Below are positions 43,711 to 52,974 of a stretch of DNA of 64,000 bases, piece after piece (within the stretch, counting starts at the first letter, position 1; the number at the start of each line of letters is the position of its first letter). The notes beneath the pieces were generated by a model. The model saw only the letters and a program-made list of their open reading frames with translations. It was not told the origin of the DNA and did no database searches. Source of the stretch: Pseudomonas mandelii (lineage in GTDB: Bacteria > Pseudomonadota > Gammaproteobacteria > Pseudomonadales > Pseudomonadaceae); the NCBI RefSeq assembly GCF_006438925.1, contig NZ_RCZA01000007.1, positions 189,611-253,610 of the forward strand, in the 5' to 3' direction. Made by a program: the position numbers and the translations under genes.

Positions 43711-44256
43711 TCAGCCGCGATCCTTGCCCCGCAACATGCTGTCCAGCACGTCATCGCGGCGCACCCAGCCGTGAAACAGCGCCGCCGCCAAATGCAGCAG
43801 TACCGTCAGGAACAGCAAGTACGCCAGATACCCGTGAGCCTTGCGCAGGAACGCAAACACCTGCGCATTCGCCGGTACGATCGACGGCAACTGCAACGAA
43901 CTGCTGAGCATCACCGGATCCCCCGCCGCCGAAATCATCGCCCAACCCAGCAGCGGCAGGATCAGCATCAAGGCGTACAGCAAAACATGCGAAGCCTTGG
44001 CCGCCAGTGCTTGCCAACCCGGCAGATCCGCCGGCAGCGGTGGCTGTTGAGTGGAAAAACGCACGGCCAGGCGCACGATCACCAGCAGGAGAATCGCCAC
44101 GCCCAAAGGTTTGTGCAGATGAATCAGCCACTCATGACGCTCGGACACCGAAGCGGCCATGCCCGCGCCGATAAACAGCATGGCAATGATCATCAGCGCC
44201 ATCAGCCAGTGCAGCAGTCGCGCTAAAGGCGCGAAGTGGTTCGGTTGAGCGCTCAT
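43711..44256 (-). CDS. Cytochrome b561
   Basis: Inner-membrane di-heme b-type cytochrome of 181 residues with four helices. Heme-ligand histidines are H16 in RLLHWLMAL, those in LIHLHKPLG, and later ones in ASHVLLYAL and RKAHGYLAYL. It transfers electrons from quinol or other donors. Its start overlaps the stop of the catalase-like gene (ATGA), so the two are probably translated together and the cytochrome may feed electrons to that peroxidase. Confidence 0.93.
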   Translation of the reverse strand: MSAQPNHFAPLARLLHWLMALMIIAMLFIGAGMAASVSERHEWLIHLHKPLGVAILLLVIVRLAVRFSTQQPPLPADLPGWQALAAKASHVLLYALMLILPLLGWAMISAAGDPVMLSSSLQLPSIVPANAQVFAFLRKAHGYLAYLLFLTVLLHLAAALFHGWVRRDDVLDSMLRGKDRG

Positions 44257-45341
44257 TGACGAGACTCCTGTTTATTAGCAGAGGGCAACTGGCTGACTTC
44301 GCTGGTACGACGCAAGTAGGAAGTGGCGTACCCCGCTGAACGAGCGGCGAGCAATGGGTCGTCGGAACCTTCTATGCCGGCGGGCAGTACCAGCGGGTCG
44401 TAGTTGATGTCCCGGCATTCGCCATTGAGTTGCGGCTGGGTGCTTTCGAGTACGAGGGTGCCGGCGTTCAACACTTTGCGACCCTCGGGCCAGGCCTTGC
44501 TGGCGTCGTTGACCGGATCGCCAGGGTTGGCCAGCGTGATGTTCAACTGCCAACGCAGCGGTCCTGCAGAAAGGCGCTGAACCAGGTCTTTCTCCAGGAA
44601 TTCACCCCCTTCAGGCGCCGTAGCACCCGCTGCATCCTGAGCGACGGGCACCATGCTCCAGCGCACCGCCTGCCGTTGTCCCGCAGCGTTCACCAGGTAA
44701 AACGCATTGACGCTGTTGTAGGTTTCCGTCACATAACTGGCCGACGGCTTGGCAGTTTTGATCCAGGCCAGGAACGGTGCTGCTTCCGGATGCGAACCGA
44801 AGAACGCTGGCACCGCAGCCGGGTTCGGCTTGCCGGTGGCCGGGTCCGGCGACTGGGCCTGCTGCAATTGGTAGAACGCTTCGGGCGTACCCACCGGGAA
44901 CACCGGCATGCTGTTCATCCCGGTGCGCCACTGCTGACCGTTGGCCTGGGTGAATCGCAAGGCCAGGCTGCGGATCGGCACGCTGTTGTCCGGCGCATAA
45001 GGATTGCCAGCCGGCAATGCGAAACGCCCGACCACCGGGGTCCGCGCGACATTGAACACCTGAGCGCTGGAATAGCTGCGCGCCTCACCGCTGCTCTCGA
45101 AATGCCCGATCACGCACACGCCTTTGGAGTGGTTACGCCGGAATCCCGGGTGCACGCCGTTGTTGGTCTCCAGCACATTGATCAGCTTTTTCGGCGTCAG
45201 GCGCTGTGGGTCAAAGGTGCCGTTAACGTAGGCAAAAGCCCCGGCCACTGCGGCAACCACCACAGCGATACCGGCCAGACGTAATGTCAGGCTCGCGGCA
45301 CTCAAAGGTGGCCGGGTGGGCGGTGATGAGCGATCTACCAT
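44253..45341 (-). CDS. Catalase-fold heme peroxidase (SrpA-like)
   Basis: A 362-residue catalase-related peroxidase, shorter than true catalases. A membrane anchor or uncleaved signal lies at about residues 19-39, so the enzyme faces the periplasm. The distal histidine is H71 in RRNHSKG, and the later RFALPAG-type segments follow the catalase fold. The ATG at 45341 has GGAG six bases upstream. It is coupled to the cytochrome b561 gene; similar pairs are known next to ECF sigma genes. Confidence 0.9.
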   Translation of the reverse strand: MVDRSSPPTRPPLSAASLTLRLAGIAVVVAAVAGAFAYVNGTFDPQRLTPKKLINVLETNNGVHPGFRRNHSKGVCVIGHFESSGEARSYSSAQVFNVARTPVVGRFALPAGNPYAPDNSVPIRSLALRFTQANGQQWRTGMNSMPVFPVGTPEAFYQLQQAQSPDPATGKPNPAAVPAFFGSHPEAAPFLAWIKTAKPSASYVTETYNSVNAFYLVNAAGQRQAVRWSMVPVAQDAAGATAPEGGEFLEKDLVQRLSAGPLRWQLNITLANPGDPVNDASKAWPEGRKVLNAGTLVLESTQPQLNGECRDINYDPLVLPAGIEGSDDPLLAARSAGYATSYLRRTSEVSQLPSANKQESRQ

Positions 45342-45463
45342 GAAAGACTCCAGGGCCATCGGCCACAGGGGGAAGGAGCTATGAGACGAACGTCGCGTAG
45401 GATTATTCCCTCTGAACTGTAGTTTCTTTCAAAGCACCGCGAGCGACGAATGCCCGAATCCCG

Positions 45464-46228
45464 TCACACTGGGTTAAAACACGCCTCACGTTTATCCAAA
45501 AAAGCCTGCATGCCTTCTTTTTGCCCGGGAGTGGAAAACAACCCATGAAACATCCTTCGCTCATACAGCAGGCCTTCGCGCAACCCAAGCTCCAACGCGC
45601 GATCAACTGCTTCACGCGCAGCCACGGTGGCGGTTTTGGCGAAACCGGCGATGGTTTGCGCCGCAGCCAGGGATTGTTCCAGCAGATCGGGTGCGGCAAT
45701 AACTCTTGACACCAGCCCTGCCCGCTCAGCTTCCAGGGCTGACATCGAGCGCCCCGTCAATATCATGTCCATGGCTTTCGATTTACCGATCAGACGCGTG
45801 AGACGCTGGGTGCCGCCCATCCCGGGCATCACACCCAACTTGATTTCCGGTTGACCAAATCGGGCGGTATCGGCAGCAAAGATCAAGTCGCACATCATGG
45901 CTAACTCACAGCCGCCGCCAAAGGCATAACCGGCGACAGCGGCCAGCTTGGGCGTCCGTAAAGCTGCAAAGTCTTCCCACTCGGCAAAGAAGTCCTCGTG
46001 GACCATGTCCAGATATGACTTTTCGCTCATTTCCTTGATATCGGCGCCAGCAGCGAAAAAATCCGCCGTTCCGGTAATGACGAAACACCCCACCCCCGGA
46101 TCCCGGTCCAACCGTTGCAGTGTGTCCAGCAGTTCGCGCATGACCTCGCAACTCAGGGCATTGCGGGCTTGCGGGCGATTGAGACGAATCAATACGACTC
46201 GATCATGACGTTCGATCAGTGTGTACAT
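45464..46228 (-). CDS. Enoyl-CoA hydratase/isomerase (crotonase) family
   Basis: A 254-residue crotonase with the oxyanion segments ADFFAAGADIKEM and GYAFGGGCELAMMCD and both acidic residues expected of a hydratase, E107-like in GCELAM and E in FGQPEIKLGVMPG. It resembles PaaF-type hydratases, but here it stands 54 bases after the membrane flavoprotein gene in a presumed operon with an adenylating enzyme, so its acyl substrate may be unusual. Function beyond the family is inference. Confidence 0.9.
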   Translation of the reverse strand: MYTLIERHDRVVLIRLNRPQARNALSCEVMRELLDTLQRLDRDPGVGCFVITGTADFFAAGADIKEMSEKSYLDMVHEDFFAEWEDFAALRTPKLAAVAGYAFGGGCELAMMCDLIFAADTARFGQPEIKLGVMPGMGGTQRLTRLIGKSKAMDMILTGRSMSALEAERAGLVSRVIAAPDLLEQSLAAAQTIAGFAKTATVAAREAVDRALELGLREGLLYERRMFHGLFSTPGQKEGMQAFLDKREACFNPV

Positions 46229-46281
46229 GTTGACCTCATTGAATAATTTGAATGCTTGAATGACGAGCGCTCACTCACACC

Positions 46282-47607
46282 TCAGGAGTCCCAGATCGCG
46301 CCATAGGCCGCAATGCCCCGCCCTTCCATTTCCTCGACCACCCGCTGAGTCAGTGCCTGGTTGGAAATGCAGATCACGGCCTCTGCACCGAACGTTTGAA
46401 CTGCGTCATAGGCCAATTGCACCAGGTCGGGTTTGCCGAGCAGATCGGTGTCCCAGATCAAGGCATCGGGCTCGGCCCGCAGGATTTCCTCCACCAGTTC
46501 GTTACCGTAGGTTTTTCGTGGACTGCGGGTCGACCAGATCAGATGTATCGGTACCTGTCTGGCCAGCAGATGGGGCAGCACCGGGCCGATACCGCTGCCG
46601 GTGGCGATATACACCACCGATTTGAACAGGGTTTCAATGTGCGCAACGCCGGCGGTGGTGATGCCTTTGACCCAGACGTGAGTCGGCATGTGCTCGATAA
46701 ACTCACCGGTCCAGTCTCCGGCACGGGAAATAATCAGGCGAAAACCGGCCTCTCCCGGCGTGGGAATGTTGGCAAACGAGTGCCATTCCAACAGCGGATT
46801 GAGACTGATGGCATTGGACGAACCTGCAAACGGCGTGACATGCCCGAACCGGGCAATCACTGCATGGGATGAAGTCCTGACCAATTGCACCGGCACTTTG
46901 CGCAAACGCAGCCATGGCAGGGCGATGCTGAACGTCAAGCCCATCAACATCCAGAATGGCACGGACGCTACCAGTACTTCCTGCAACGGCGTTTGCGGGT
47001 TCTGATCCTGGGCAAACAATAGGGTCGATACCCAGAATAACGCGAGCGCTATCCAGCCACCGAAGCGGTGTGTTCGTTCGAATCCATTGTGAAAGCGTGA
47101 GCGAATCCGCGGATGAGCCATGGTCGCCACCAGCAACAACACCCCCAGCAGCCCGCCGTTCACCCACAGAAGCGCGAGTGAAACCCCGCCCTTATCCTCC
47201 ATCCAATGCCAACTCAATGAGCCGAGTAACGCCACGAACCAACCAATGGCCGCCACGGCTGCGCCACTGTGCAGACCGCCGAAGTGATAAACCTTGGCCA
47301 GTGAGCGACGAATCGCCAGCGGCCAACAGGTGGGAGCCAGGGTCGCTAACCAGAACAGCAGATTGATGATGTATTGCTGGCGAATCAAAATGGCCATCGA
47401 CAGATTCGCCAACACCAGCCCCGCTAACGTTTCCAGGGCAACACCGGAGGTTGTCCACCATTGCCCGGCATTCAGCCCATGCGCCAGCGCTGCACCATTG
47501 AGTACCAGCACCAACGCCACAAGACGGTTGTAATGGGAAAAAACTGGCAGCGTTCCAAGGCGTCGCCACAGCGCATGCTTGGCGGGTAAACCGCTAGTGG
47601 CGCTCAT
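46282..47607 (-). CDS. Seven-helix membrane flavoprotein with NAD(P)-binding domain
   Basis: A 441-residue membrane oxidoreductase. About seven hydrophobic segments lie at 27-46, 52-75, 80-100, 111-134, 141-164, 181-199 and 209-232, with histidines H108, H113, H173 and H180 that could bind heme. The soluble part has EWHSFA at 274-279, resembling the HPFT FAD motif of ferric reductases and NADPH oxidases, and ATGSGIGP at 335-342, the nucleotide-binding loop. The start overlaps the stop of the adenylation gene by ATGA. Its substrate is unknown. Confidence 0.82.
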   Translation of the reverse strand: MSATSGLPAKHALWRRLGTLPVFSHYNRLVALVLVLNGAALAHGLNAGQWWTTSGVALETLAGLVLANLSMAILIRQQYIINLLFWLATLAPTCWPLAIRRSLAKVYHFGGLHSGAAVAAIGWFVALLGSLSWHWMEDKGGVSLALLWVNGGLLGVLLLVATMAHPRIRSRFHNGFERTHRFGGWIALALFWVSTLLFAQDQNPQTPLQEVLVASVPFWMLMGLTFSIALPWLRLRKVPVQLVRTSSHAVIARFGHVTPFAGSSNAISLNPLLEWHSFANIPTPGEAGFRLIISRAGDWTGEFIEHMPTHVWVKGITTAGVAHIETLFKSVVYIATGSGIGPVLPHLLARQVPIHLIWSTRSPRKTYGNELVEEILRAEPDALIWDTDLLGKPDLVQLAYDAVQTFGAEAVICISNQALTQRVVEEMEGRGIAAYGAIWDS

Positions 47608-49211
47608 GCGATCACCTTCGGTCCGGTGTTGGCGCCAAGGCTGACCTGGTGCGCCAACGCCAGTTCCAGCAGCAGCCGCTTGTCGACTTTCCCCCGTGAA
47701 GTCAGCGGAATAAGGTCCAGGGCGATCATCAACGAAGGTACGCAATAGTAGGCAAGCCGCTCCTCGCAGCGACGTCTCGCATCATCGATGTTCGTGGTCG
47801 CGGGACTGACGAAGGCCACCAGATGGCGATTGTCGAGTTTTAGCGTAACCGCCCGCTCGCAGGAGTCGCACGACTCCAGTACCGCTGAAACACTATCGAG
47901 CTCAACGCGAAAACCCCGCACCTTGACCTGATCGTCGACGCGCCCCAAGTGTTCGAGATCGCCTTCCGCCGTCCAGCGCCCCAGGTCGCGAGTGCGAAAC
48001 ATCATCCGACCCTTACCGAGAAATGGATCGAGGCGATACCGTTCGGCGGTCAGCGCGGCATTGCCCAGATAACCTGCCGTCACACAATCCCCGCCGGCCC
48101 ACATCTCCCCTTGTTCGCCCACCGCACAAGGTCGACCGGCTTCATTGAGTACGTACACGGTGTTGTTGGGCGTGGGTTTGCCGATGGTCAGGGCCTCTCC
48201 GCCCCTGTAGCACTGCATGGTGTTGACAATGGTGGTCTCGGTCGGGCCGCAGGCATTGAAAAAAGTGCAGAACGACGACCAGCGATCGGCCAGGGGTTGC
48301 GGGCACGGCTCCCCTGCAACGGCCACGACCTTAACCTGCTGGCAGCGCGCTGGATCGAGGGTGCCGAGAATCGACGGCGTGGCAATTAGCACATCGCATT
48401 GCTCGGCGGTCTGATCAATGTCCTTGTCACGGATCATCAACGTCGCGCCATGGGCCAGGCAGCCCAGAATCTCCCAAGCGGCCATATCGAAGGCGATGTT
48501 CAGAATCTGCCCGACCTTCATCCCAGGCCTCATACCGAGGTTGCCAGGCTCCGTCAGCAAAATATTGCAGACATTGCGGTGGGTAACCCGAACCCCGTTG
48601 GGCAACCCGGTGGTACCGGAAGTGAATAAAACGAAGCAAAGTTGATCCGGGGTCGATGACAGCGAACCGGCCACGTTCAAATCGTCTGATAGTGTTGACG
48701 GCAACCTCATGAACTCATCGAGGCAAATGCAGTGCTGCGCCGGTATCAGGGGAAGCCGTGATTCGAGGCGCGACAGCGTCAGCACCACCCGTGTAGCGGC
48801 AACCTCCATGATGTGGCGCAGTTGTGGGGGCGGTGTAATCCCCACGTGCTGAGGGATGTAGGCTGCGCCCGTTTTCAACGCTGCCAACATGCCCACCAGC
48901 ATGGGGATCGAGCGTTCTACAAATAAAGCAACGTGATCGCCTGGTTTGACGCCTTGGCTGATTAACAGCGTAGCCAGTCGATTGGCCTGCCTGTTCAACT
49001 CGTTGTAGGTGATGGTTTCACCCATCCAATGGGCCGCAACGACTTGAGGGTTGGTCGCGGCTTGCGCTTCAATTGCGTGATGAATCAAGGAAAACGTCGG
49101 CGTAACCGTCGGCCCATGACCGAATTGCTGCCAACGGTCCTGATCAACAGGGGACGCAGGCATCGAGGAATAGGTCAATGCCGGTTTCAGGGTAATTGCG
49201 TGCTCTTGCAT
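47604..49211 (-). CDS. Stand-alone NRPS-like amino-acid adenylation protein
   Basis: A 535-residue protein of the adenylation superfamily. A3 is FTSGTTGLPNG, where the usual PKG lysine is asparagine; A4 is FDMAAWEI with the aspartate that binds an alpha-amino group; A5 is ACGPTETT; A7/A8 is FRTRDLGRWTAEGDLEHLGRVDDQVKVRGFRVE; and A10 retains the catalytic lysine in RGKVDKR. It ends without a carrier domain. The ATG at 49211 is preferred over a TTG at 49247. It probably activates an amino acid for its membrane partner; the acceptor is unknown. Confidence 0.85.
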   Translation of the reverse strand: MQEHAITLKPALTYSSMPASPVDQDRWQQFGHGPTVTPTFSLIHHAIEAQAATNPQVVAAHWMGETITYNELNRQANRLATLLISQGVKPGDHVALFVERSIPMLVGMLAALKTGAAYIPQHVGITPPPQLRHIMEVAATRVVLTLSRLESRLPLIPAQHCICLDEFMRLPSTLSDDLNVAGSLSSTPDQLCFVLFTSGTTGLPNGVRVTHRNVCNILLTEPGNLGMRPGMKVGQILNIAFDMAAWEILGCLAHGATLMIRDKDIDQTAEQCDVLIATPSILGTLDPARCQQVKVVAVAGEPCPQPLADRWSSFCTFFNACGPTETTIVNTMQCYRGGEALTIGKPTPNNTVYVLNEAGRPCAVGEQGEMWAGGDCVTAGYLGNAALTAERYRLDPFLGKGRMMFRTRDLGRWTAEGDLEHLGRVDDQVKVRGFRVELDSVSAVLESCDSCERAVTLKLDNRHLVAFVSPATTNIDDARRRCEERLAYYCVPSLMIALDLIPLTSRGKVDKRLLLELALAHQVSLGANTGPKVIA

Positions 49212-49406
49212 ATCAAAAATCTCATCGGGCTCAATGTGAAAGCTCAAGTCCGGACGGTTCTGCCGAGCCTGTTGATAGGCTGGGCTGAATGCCGTTTGCG
49301 CTTGCTATGAGGGTTGAGCCACGATGCTTGATTCCATTACATGGATTACAACCAACAGGGAAATGACCTACAGAAATTGACCGTGGGATTTTCTTTTCCG
49401 GCAGAG

Positions 49407-49433
49407 GGAATAATCTGCAGTAGCCGGCGTCTT
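49407..49433 (+). promoter_or_regulatory. Candidate ECF-type promoter of the sigma gene
   Basis: GGAATA at 49407-49412 and CGTCTT at 49428-49433 with 15 bases between resemble a -35/-10 pair read by ECF sigma factors, about 45 bases before the sigma start. Autoregulation is inference. Confidence 0.5.
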
Positions 49434-49478
49434 CCTTGTCACTGCCGCCCTTCACTGACAGAGAACACGTCCTTTTCC

Positions 49479-49985
49479 ATGAACGATATCGACGAACAGC
49501 TGAGAGAAATCATTCCCAGATTGCGCCGGTTTGCCGTGTCGTTGACGCGCAATCCCAGCAGCGCCGACGACCTGGTGCAGTCTTGCCTTGAGCGCGCGCT
49601 GTCGAGGTGGGGCGACAAACGCCCCGAGGGCGACTTGCGCGCCTGGCTGTTTTCGATTCTTTATCGTCAGTTTCTCGATGCTCACCGGCGCTCACGACGT
49701 TATGCACGAATGCTCGAATTCTTTACCGGACGTGACGATGCGCAGCCGTCGGTGGAACGTACCGTGATCGCCCAATCAACCCTGAAAGCCTTCGATCAAC
49801 TCACCACCGAACAACGCGCCCTGCTGCTCTGGGTCTCGGTCGAAGGCTTGAGTTATAAAGAGGTCGCCGAGATTCTCGACGTCCCCACCGGCACCGTGAT
49901 GTCCCGCCTGTCCCGTGCCCGCCAAGCCTTGCGCCAGTTGAGCGACGGCGAAATCACCCGCCCTTCTCTGCGGAGACTCAAATGA
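49479..49985 (+). CDS. ECF-family sigma factor
   Basis: An RNA polymerase sigma factor of 168 residues. Region 2 covers about 10-75 (LTRNPSSADDLVQSCLERAL, the LRAWLFSILYRQFLD segment) and region 4 about 105-155 (LSYKEVAEILDVPTGTVMSRLSRARQAL). The ATG at 49479 is the start nearest the conserved domain. The following anti-sigma gene overlaps by ATGA. Likely targets are the divergent adenylation-peroxidase cluster and its own promoter. Confidence 0.93.
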   Translation: MNDIDEQLREIIPRLRRFAVSLTRNPSSADDLVQSCLERALSRWGDKRPEGDLRAWLFSILYRQFLDAHRRSRRYARMLEFFTGRDDAQPSVERTVIAQSTLKAFDQLTTEQRALLLWVSVEGLSYKEVAEILDVPTGTVMSRLSRARQALRQLSDGEITRPSLRRLK

Positions 49986-50734
49986 TCAGCCTGCCCCCAA
50001 GCGAGCGTGACCTGCACGCCTATGTCGACCAGCAACTCAGCGATGCCGACCGACGTCTGGTGGACACTTTTCTGGCCAGCAATGCAGGAGTGGCTGCCAA
50101 AGTGCGTGCCTGGCAGCAGGACGCCCAGCAATTGCGCGCGGCATTGAGCGGCGCCCTGCAGCAACCGGCCAACCCGGACCTCGACCCGGCGCTGATTCGC
50201 CAACGCCTCAAACGACAATCTCGCCGGCACCTGGCCAGCGCCGCCGTGTTGCTGATCGCGGTCAGCGTCGGCGGATTCAGCGGTTGGCAAGCCCGGGAGA
50301 TGACGCTCATCAGTGCCACGCCGCCGATGACCGATGCCCTGCAGGCCTATCGCCTGATTGCCCAGCAAGGCATCCTGCCGGCCGACTACAAAGTCAGCGA
50401 TGACGGCGACATGCAGGGTTGGCTCGACCGCTATTTCACTCAGGCCAATCGCTTGCCTGACCTCTCGGGCGCCGGTTTCAAACCGGTCAGCGGGCGCTTG
50501 CTGAGCACCGAACAAGGGCCGGCGGCGATGGTGGTCTACGAGGATCAAAGCGGCCATAAGGTCAGCTTCTACGTCCGTCCACCGGGTCCGAAAAACTACC
50601 TGTTGCCCAGGGGCAGTCGCAGCGATGGTGAGTTGCAGGCCGAGTACTGGTCGGGGGGCGGGTACAACTACGCGATGGTCAGCCCGACGGATACGCCGGC
50701 GGCGCAGATGCTCAAGCAAACCGAGCAGTTCTGA
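49982..50734 (+). CDS. Anti-sigma factor, membrane-bound
   Basis: A 250-residue transmembrane anti-sigma factor. The cytoplasmic N-terminal part (about 1-80; SERDLHAYVDQQLSDADR) resembles the zinc-less sigma-binding domain, one transmembrane helix spans about 83-101, and a periplasmic domain follows (about 105-250) with a conserved-looking FKPVSGRLLSTEQGPAAMVVYED segment. It is translationally coupled to the ECF sigma gene, so it probably holds the sigma inactive until an envelope signal arrives. Confidence 0.9.
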   Translation: MISLPPSERDLHAYVDQQLSDADRRLVDTFLASNAGVAAKVRAWQQDAQQLRAALSGALQQPANPDLDPALIRQRLKRQSRRHLASAAVLLIAVSVGGFSGWQAREMTLISATPPMTDALQAYRLIAQQGILPADYKVSDDGDMQGWLDRYFTQANRLPDLSGAGFKPVSGRLLSTEQGPAAMVVYEDQSGHKVSFYVRPPGPKNYLLPRGSRSDGELQAEYWSGGGYNYAMVSPTDTPAAQMLKQTEQF

Positions 50735-50748
50735 GCACCATCATTCCC

Positions 50749-50838
50749 TGTGGGAGCGAGCTTGCTCGCGATGGCGGTGTATCAGTCGACATCAATGTTG
50801 AATGTACAGGCCTCATCGCGAGCAAGCTCGCTCCCACA
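50749..50838. repeat. REPIN, tgtgggagcgag family
   Basis: Inverted arms tgtgggagcgagcttgctcg and complement with the acatcaatgttgaatgta core, as at 29963. It lies between convergent genes. Confidence 0.9.
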
Positions 50839-50867
50839 GGGGATTTATGGAGGCCTGTGGACCGTGT

Positions 50868-51704
50868 TCAACCCTGCCCAAATACCTGCGAAGGCCGGCG
50901 CAGCAACGGGTCGAACGGATTGATCCGCGGTCCGATCAGCGCCGCTTCGCGCTTGAGCATGTCCACCACCGTCGGCAAGCGATCCGGCCCCAGCCGATCA
51001 CTCACGGTCGCCACACTCAACGCCGCCACTGCCCGCCCTTCACGATCCAGAATCGGCACCGCCACCCCGGCCATGCCCTGCAACACGCCCGTGTTGCGTC
51101 CGGCATAACCCAGCTTGCGCACATTCTCGACTTCCGAACGCAGGAACACCTCGTCGTACAGGTGGAAATCCTTGAGCCTCGGCAAGTTGTAGTGAATCAC
51201 CGTGTCGCGCTCTTCTTCCGGCAAAAACGCCAGAATCGCCAGGCTGCCCTGCCCCACGCCCAGCGCCACCCGCCCGCCGATGTCACCGGTAAACGTGCGG
51301 ATCGGAAACGGCCCTTCACTGCGATCCAGGCAGATCGCATCAAAACCACTGCGCGCCAGCAAGAACAACGAATCCCCCAACGACGCCGACAGCCGCAGCA
51401 GCGCCGGACGCACCAGTTCGCGCAGGTTTCCGGTGTTCCCGGCGCGGGCCGCCAGGGCGAAAAACTCCAGGCTCAGACGATAGCGTTTGCTGCGCGCATC
51501 CTGCTCGACCATGCCCTCATCCATCAAACTGCGCAGCAATCGGTGGGTGGTCGGTTGCGACAACCCGATGCGCTGGGCCAGTTGCGTCACCCGCTCCCCG
51601 CCCTCGACGGTGTCACCCAGACTGCGCAGCACGGCAAACAGTCTGGAGACCGCGCCAACACCGACATCACTTTTGTTTTCATTCCGCTCAATGGAATCTG
51701 TCAT
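50868..51704 (-). CDS. IclR-family transcriptional regulator
   Basis: A 278-residue IclR regulator with the winged helix-turn-helix at about 15-85 (GAVSRLFAVLRSL, LAQRIGLSQPTTHRLLRSLMDEG) and an effector-binding GAF-like domain (about 100-260; VAVPILDREGRAVAALSVA). It is divergent from the ABC/dehydrogenase operon and is its likely local regulator. The effector is probably the transported compound or a product of it. Confidence 0.92.
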   Translation of the reverse strand: MTDSIERNENKSDVGVGAVSRLFAVLRSLGDTVEGGERVTQLAQRIGLSQPTTHRLLRSLMDEGMVEQDARSKRYRLSLEFFALAARAGNTGNLRELVRPALLRLSASLGDSLFLLARSGFDAICLDRSEGPFPIRTFTGDIGGRVALGVGQGSLAILAFLPEEERDTVIHYNLPRLKDFHLYDEVFLRSEVENVRKLGYAGRNTGVLQGMAGVAVPILDREGRAVAALSVATVSDRLGPDRLPTVVDMLKREAALIGPRINPFDPLLRRPSQVFGQG

Positions 51705-51708
51705 GGGT

Positions 51709-51720
51709 TTTCTCGAGAAA
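51709..51720. promoter_or_regulatory. Palindrome over the IclR ribosome site
   Basis: The perfect 12-base palindrome TTTCTCGAGAAA lies five bases before the IclR start codon and may be an autoregulatory operator. It is short enough to occur by chance. Confidence 0.35.
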
Positions 51721-51948
51721 TAATTTACTCACCGAATGAAACTGAAAATAGTCATCGCTTCAGTGAAATAGGCCATTGAGCCCATCCTATTCTTCGTCCT
51801 ACTCTGCGTCCAGACAGGGGCGATTCGAACAACAGCGGCAGCCGACAGAAGTCGAGCGCCAACGCACCCAGCCAGACCTTTTCGTATCTGCCCATACAAA
51901 AAAGCGCGCCTTCGGGCGACGCATAACAATCTCAGGTGGAGCGCAGTT

Positions 51949-52974
51949 ATGGCTTTTGTGCAACTTGAAGGACTCGGCAAACGTTACGGCGAGATCGACG
52001 CCGTCGTTGCCACCAACCTCTCGGTCGAGAAAGGCGAGTTTGTCTCCCTGCTCGGCCCCTCCGGATGCGGCAAAACCACCACCCTGCAAATGATCGCCGG
52101 CTTCGTCGAAGTCAGCAGCGGACGCATTGTGCTGGACGGTCGCGACATCACTCACGCCAAACCCGCCAGTCGTGGTTTGGGCGTGGTGTTCCAGAGTTAC
52201 GCGCTGTTCCCGCACATGACCGTCAAAGACAACGTCGCCTTCGGCCTGCGCATGCGCAAAGTGCCTGGTGCCGAATTGCAGCAGCGGGTGGACCGGGTGC
52301 TGAAACTGGTGCGCCTCAACCAGCATGCCGAGCGTTACCCCCGGGAGCTCTCCGGCGGCCAGCGTCAGCGTGTTGCATTGGCTCGGGCCCTGGTGATCGA
52401 GCCGCCGGTGCTGCTCCTCGATGAGCCGCTGTCCAACCTCGACGCCAACCTGCGCGAAGAGATGCAATTCGAGATCCGCCGCATCCAGCGCGAAGTCGGG
52501 ATCACCACGCTGATGGTCACCCATGACCAGTCCGAAGCGCTGTCCATCAGCGACCGGGTGGTGGTGATGCAGGCCGGGCGCATCACCCAGATCGACGCGC
52601 CTTACACCCTCTACGAACACCCGCGCACCGAGTTCATTTCCGGTTTCGTCGGCAAGGCCAATCTGCTGCCGGGCGAGCGTGACAGCGCCGGTGTCGTTCA
52701 GGTGTGCAACCGCGGCGACGGAGAACTGACCTTGAGCCTGCGTCCGGAAAAAATCGATCTGCGGGACAAAGGTCAGGGCCGTCTGCAAGGCAACATCGTC
52801 AGTCGCTTCTTTCTCGGCAGCCAATGGTTGTACGGCGTATCGACGACCCTGGGCGAACTCAGCGTAGTACGCCGCAACGACGGTTCGGCACCGCTGACCG
52901 AAGGCACCGCGGTCGGGCTCGATTGGGACGCAGCGTTGTTGCGGGTGCTGAGTGTTGACGAGGTGCCGGCATGA
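51949..52974 (+). CDS. ABC transporter ATPase, PotA-like
   Basis: ATP-binding subunit of 341 residues from the polyamine/iron/sugar-acid group. Walker A GPSGCGKTT spans about 36-44; the Q-loop lies in VVFQSYALFPHM; the signature is LSGGQRQRVA; Walker B is VLLLDEPLSNLD; and a C-terminal TOBE domain follows (about 240-341; LSLRPEKIDL). Its stop overlaps the start of the first permease gene by ATGA. GGTGGAG precedes the ATG. Confidence 0.94.
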   Translation: MAFVQLEGLGKRYGEIDAVVATNLSVEKGEFVSLLGPSGCGKTTTLQMIAGFVEVSSGRIVLDGRDITHAKPASRGLGVVFQSYALFPHMTVKDNVAFGLRMRKVPGAELQQRVDRVLKLVRLNQHAERYPRELSGGQRQRVALARALVIEPPVLLLDEPLSNLDANLREEMQFEIRRIQREVGITTLMVTHDQSEALSISDRVVVMQAGRITQIDAPYTLYEHPRTEFISGFVGKANLLPGERDSAGVVQVCNRGDGELTLSLRPEKIDLRDKGQGRLQGNIVSRFFLGSQWLYGVSTTLGELSVVRRNDGSAPLTEGTAVGLDWDAALLRVLSVDEVPA

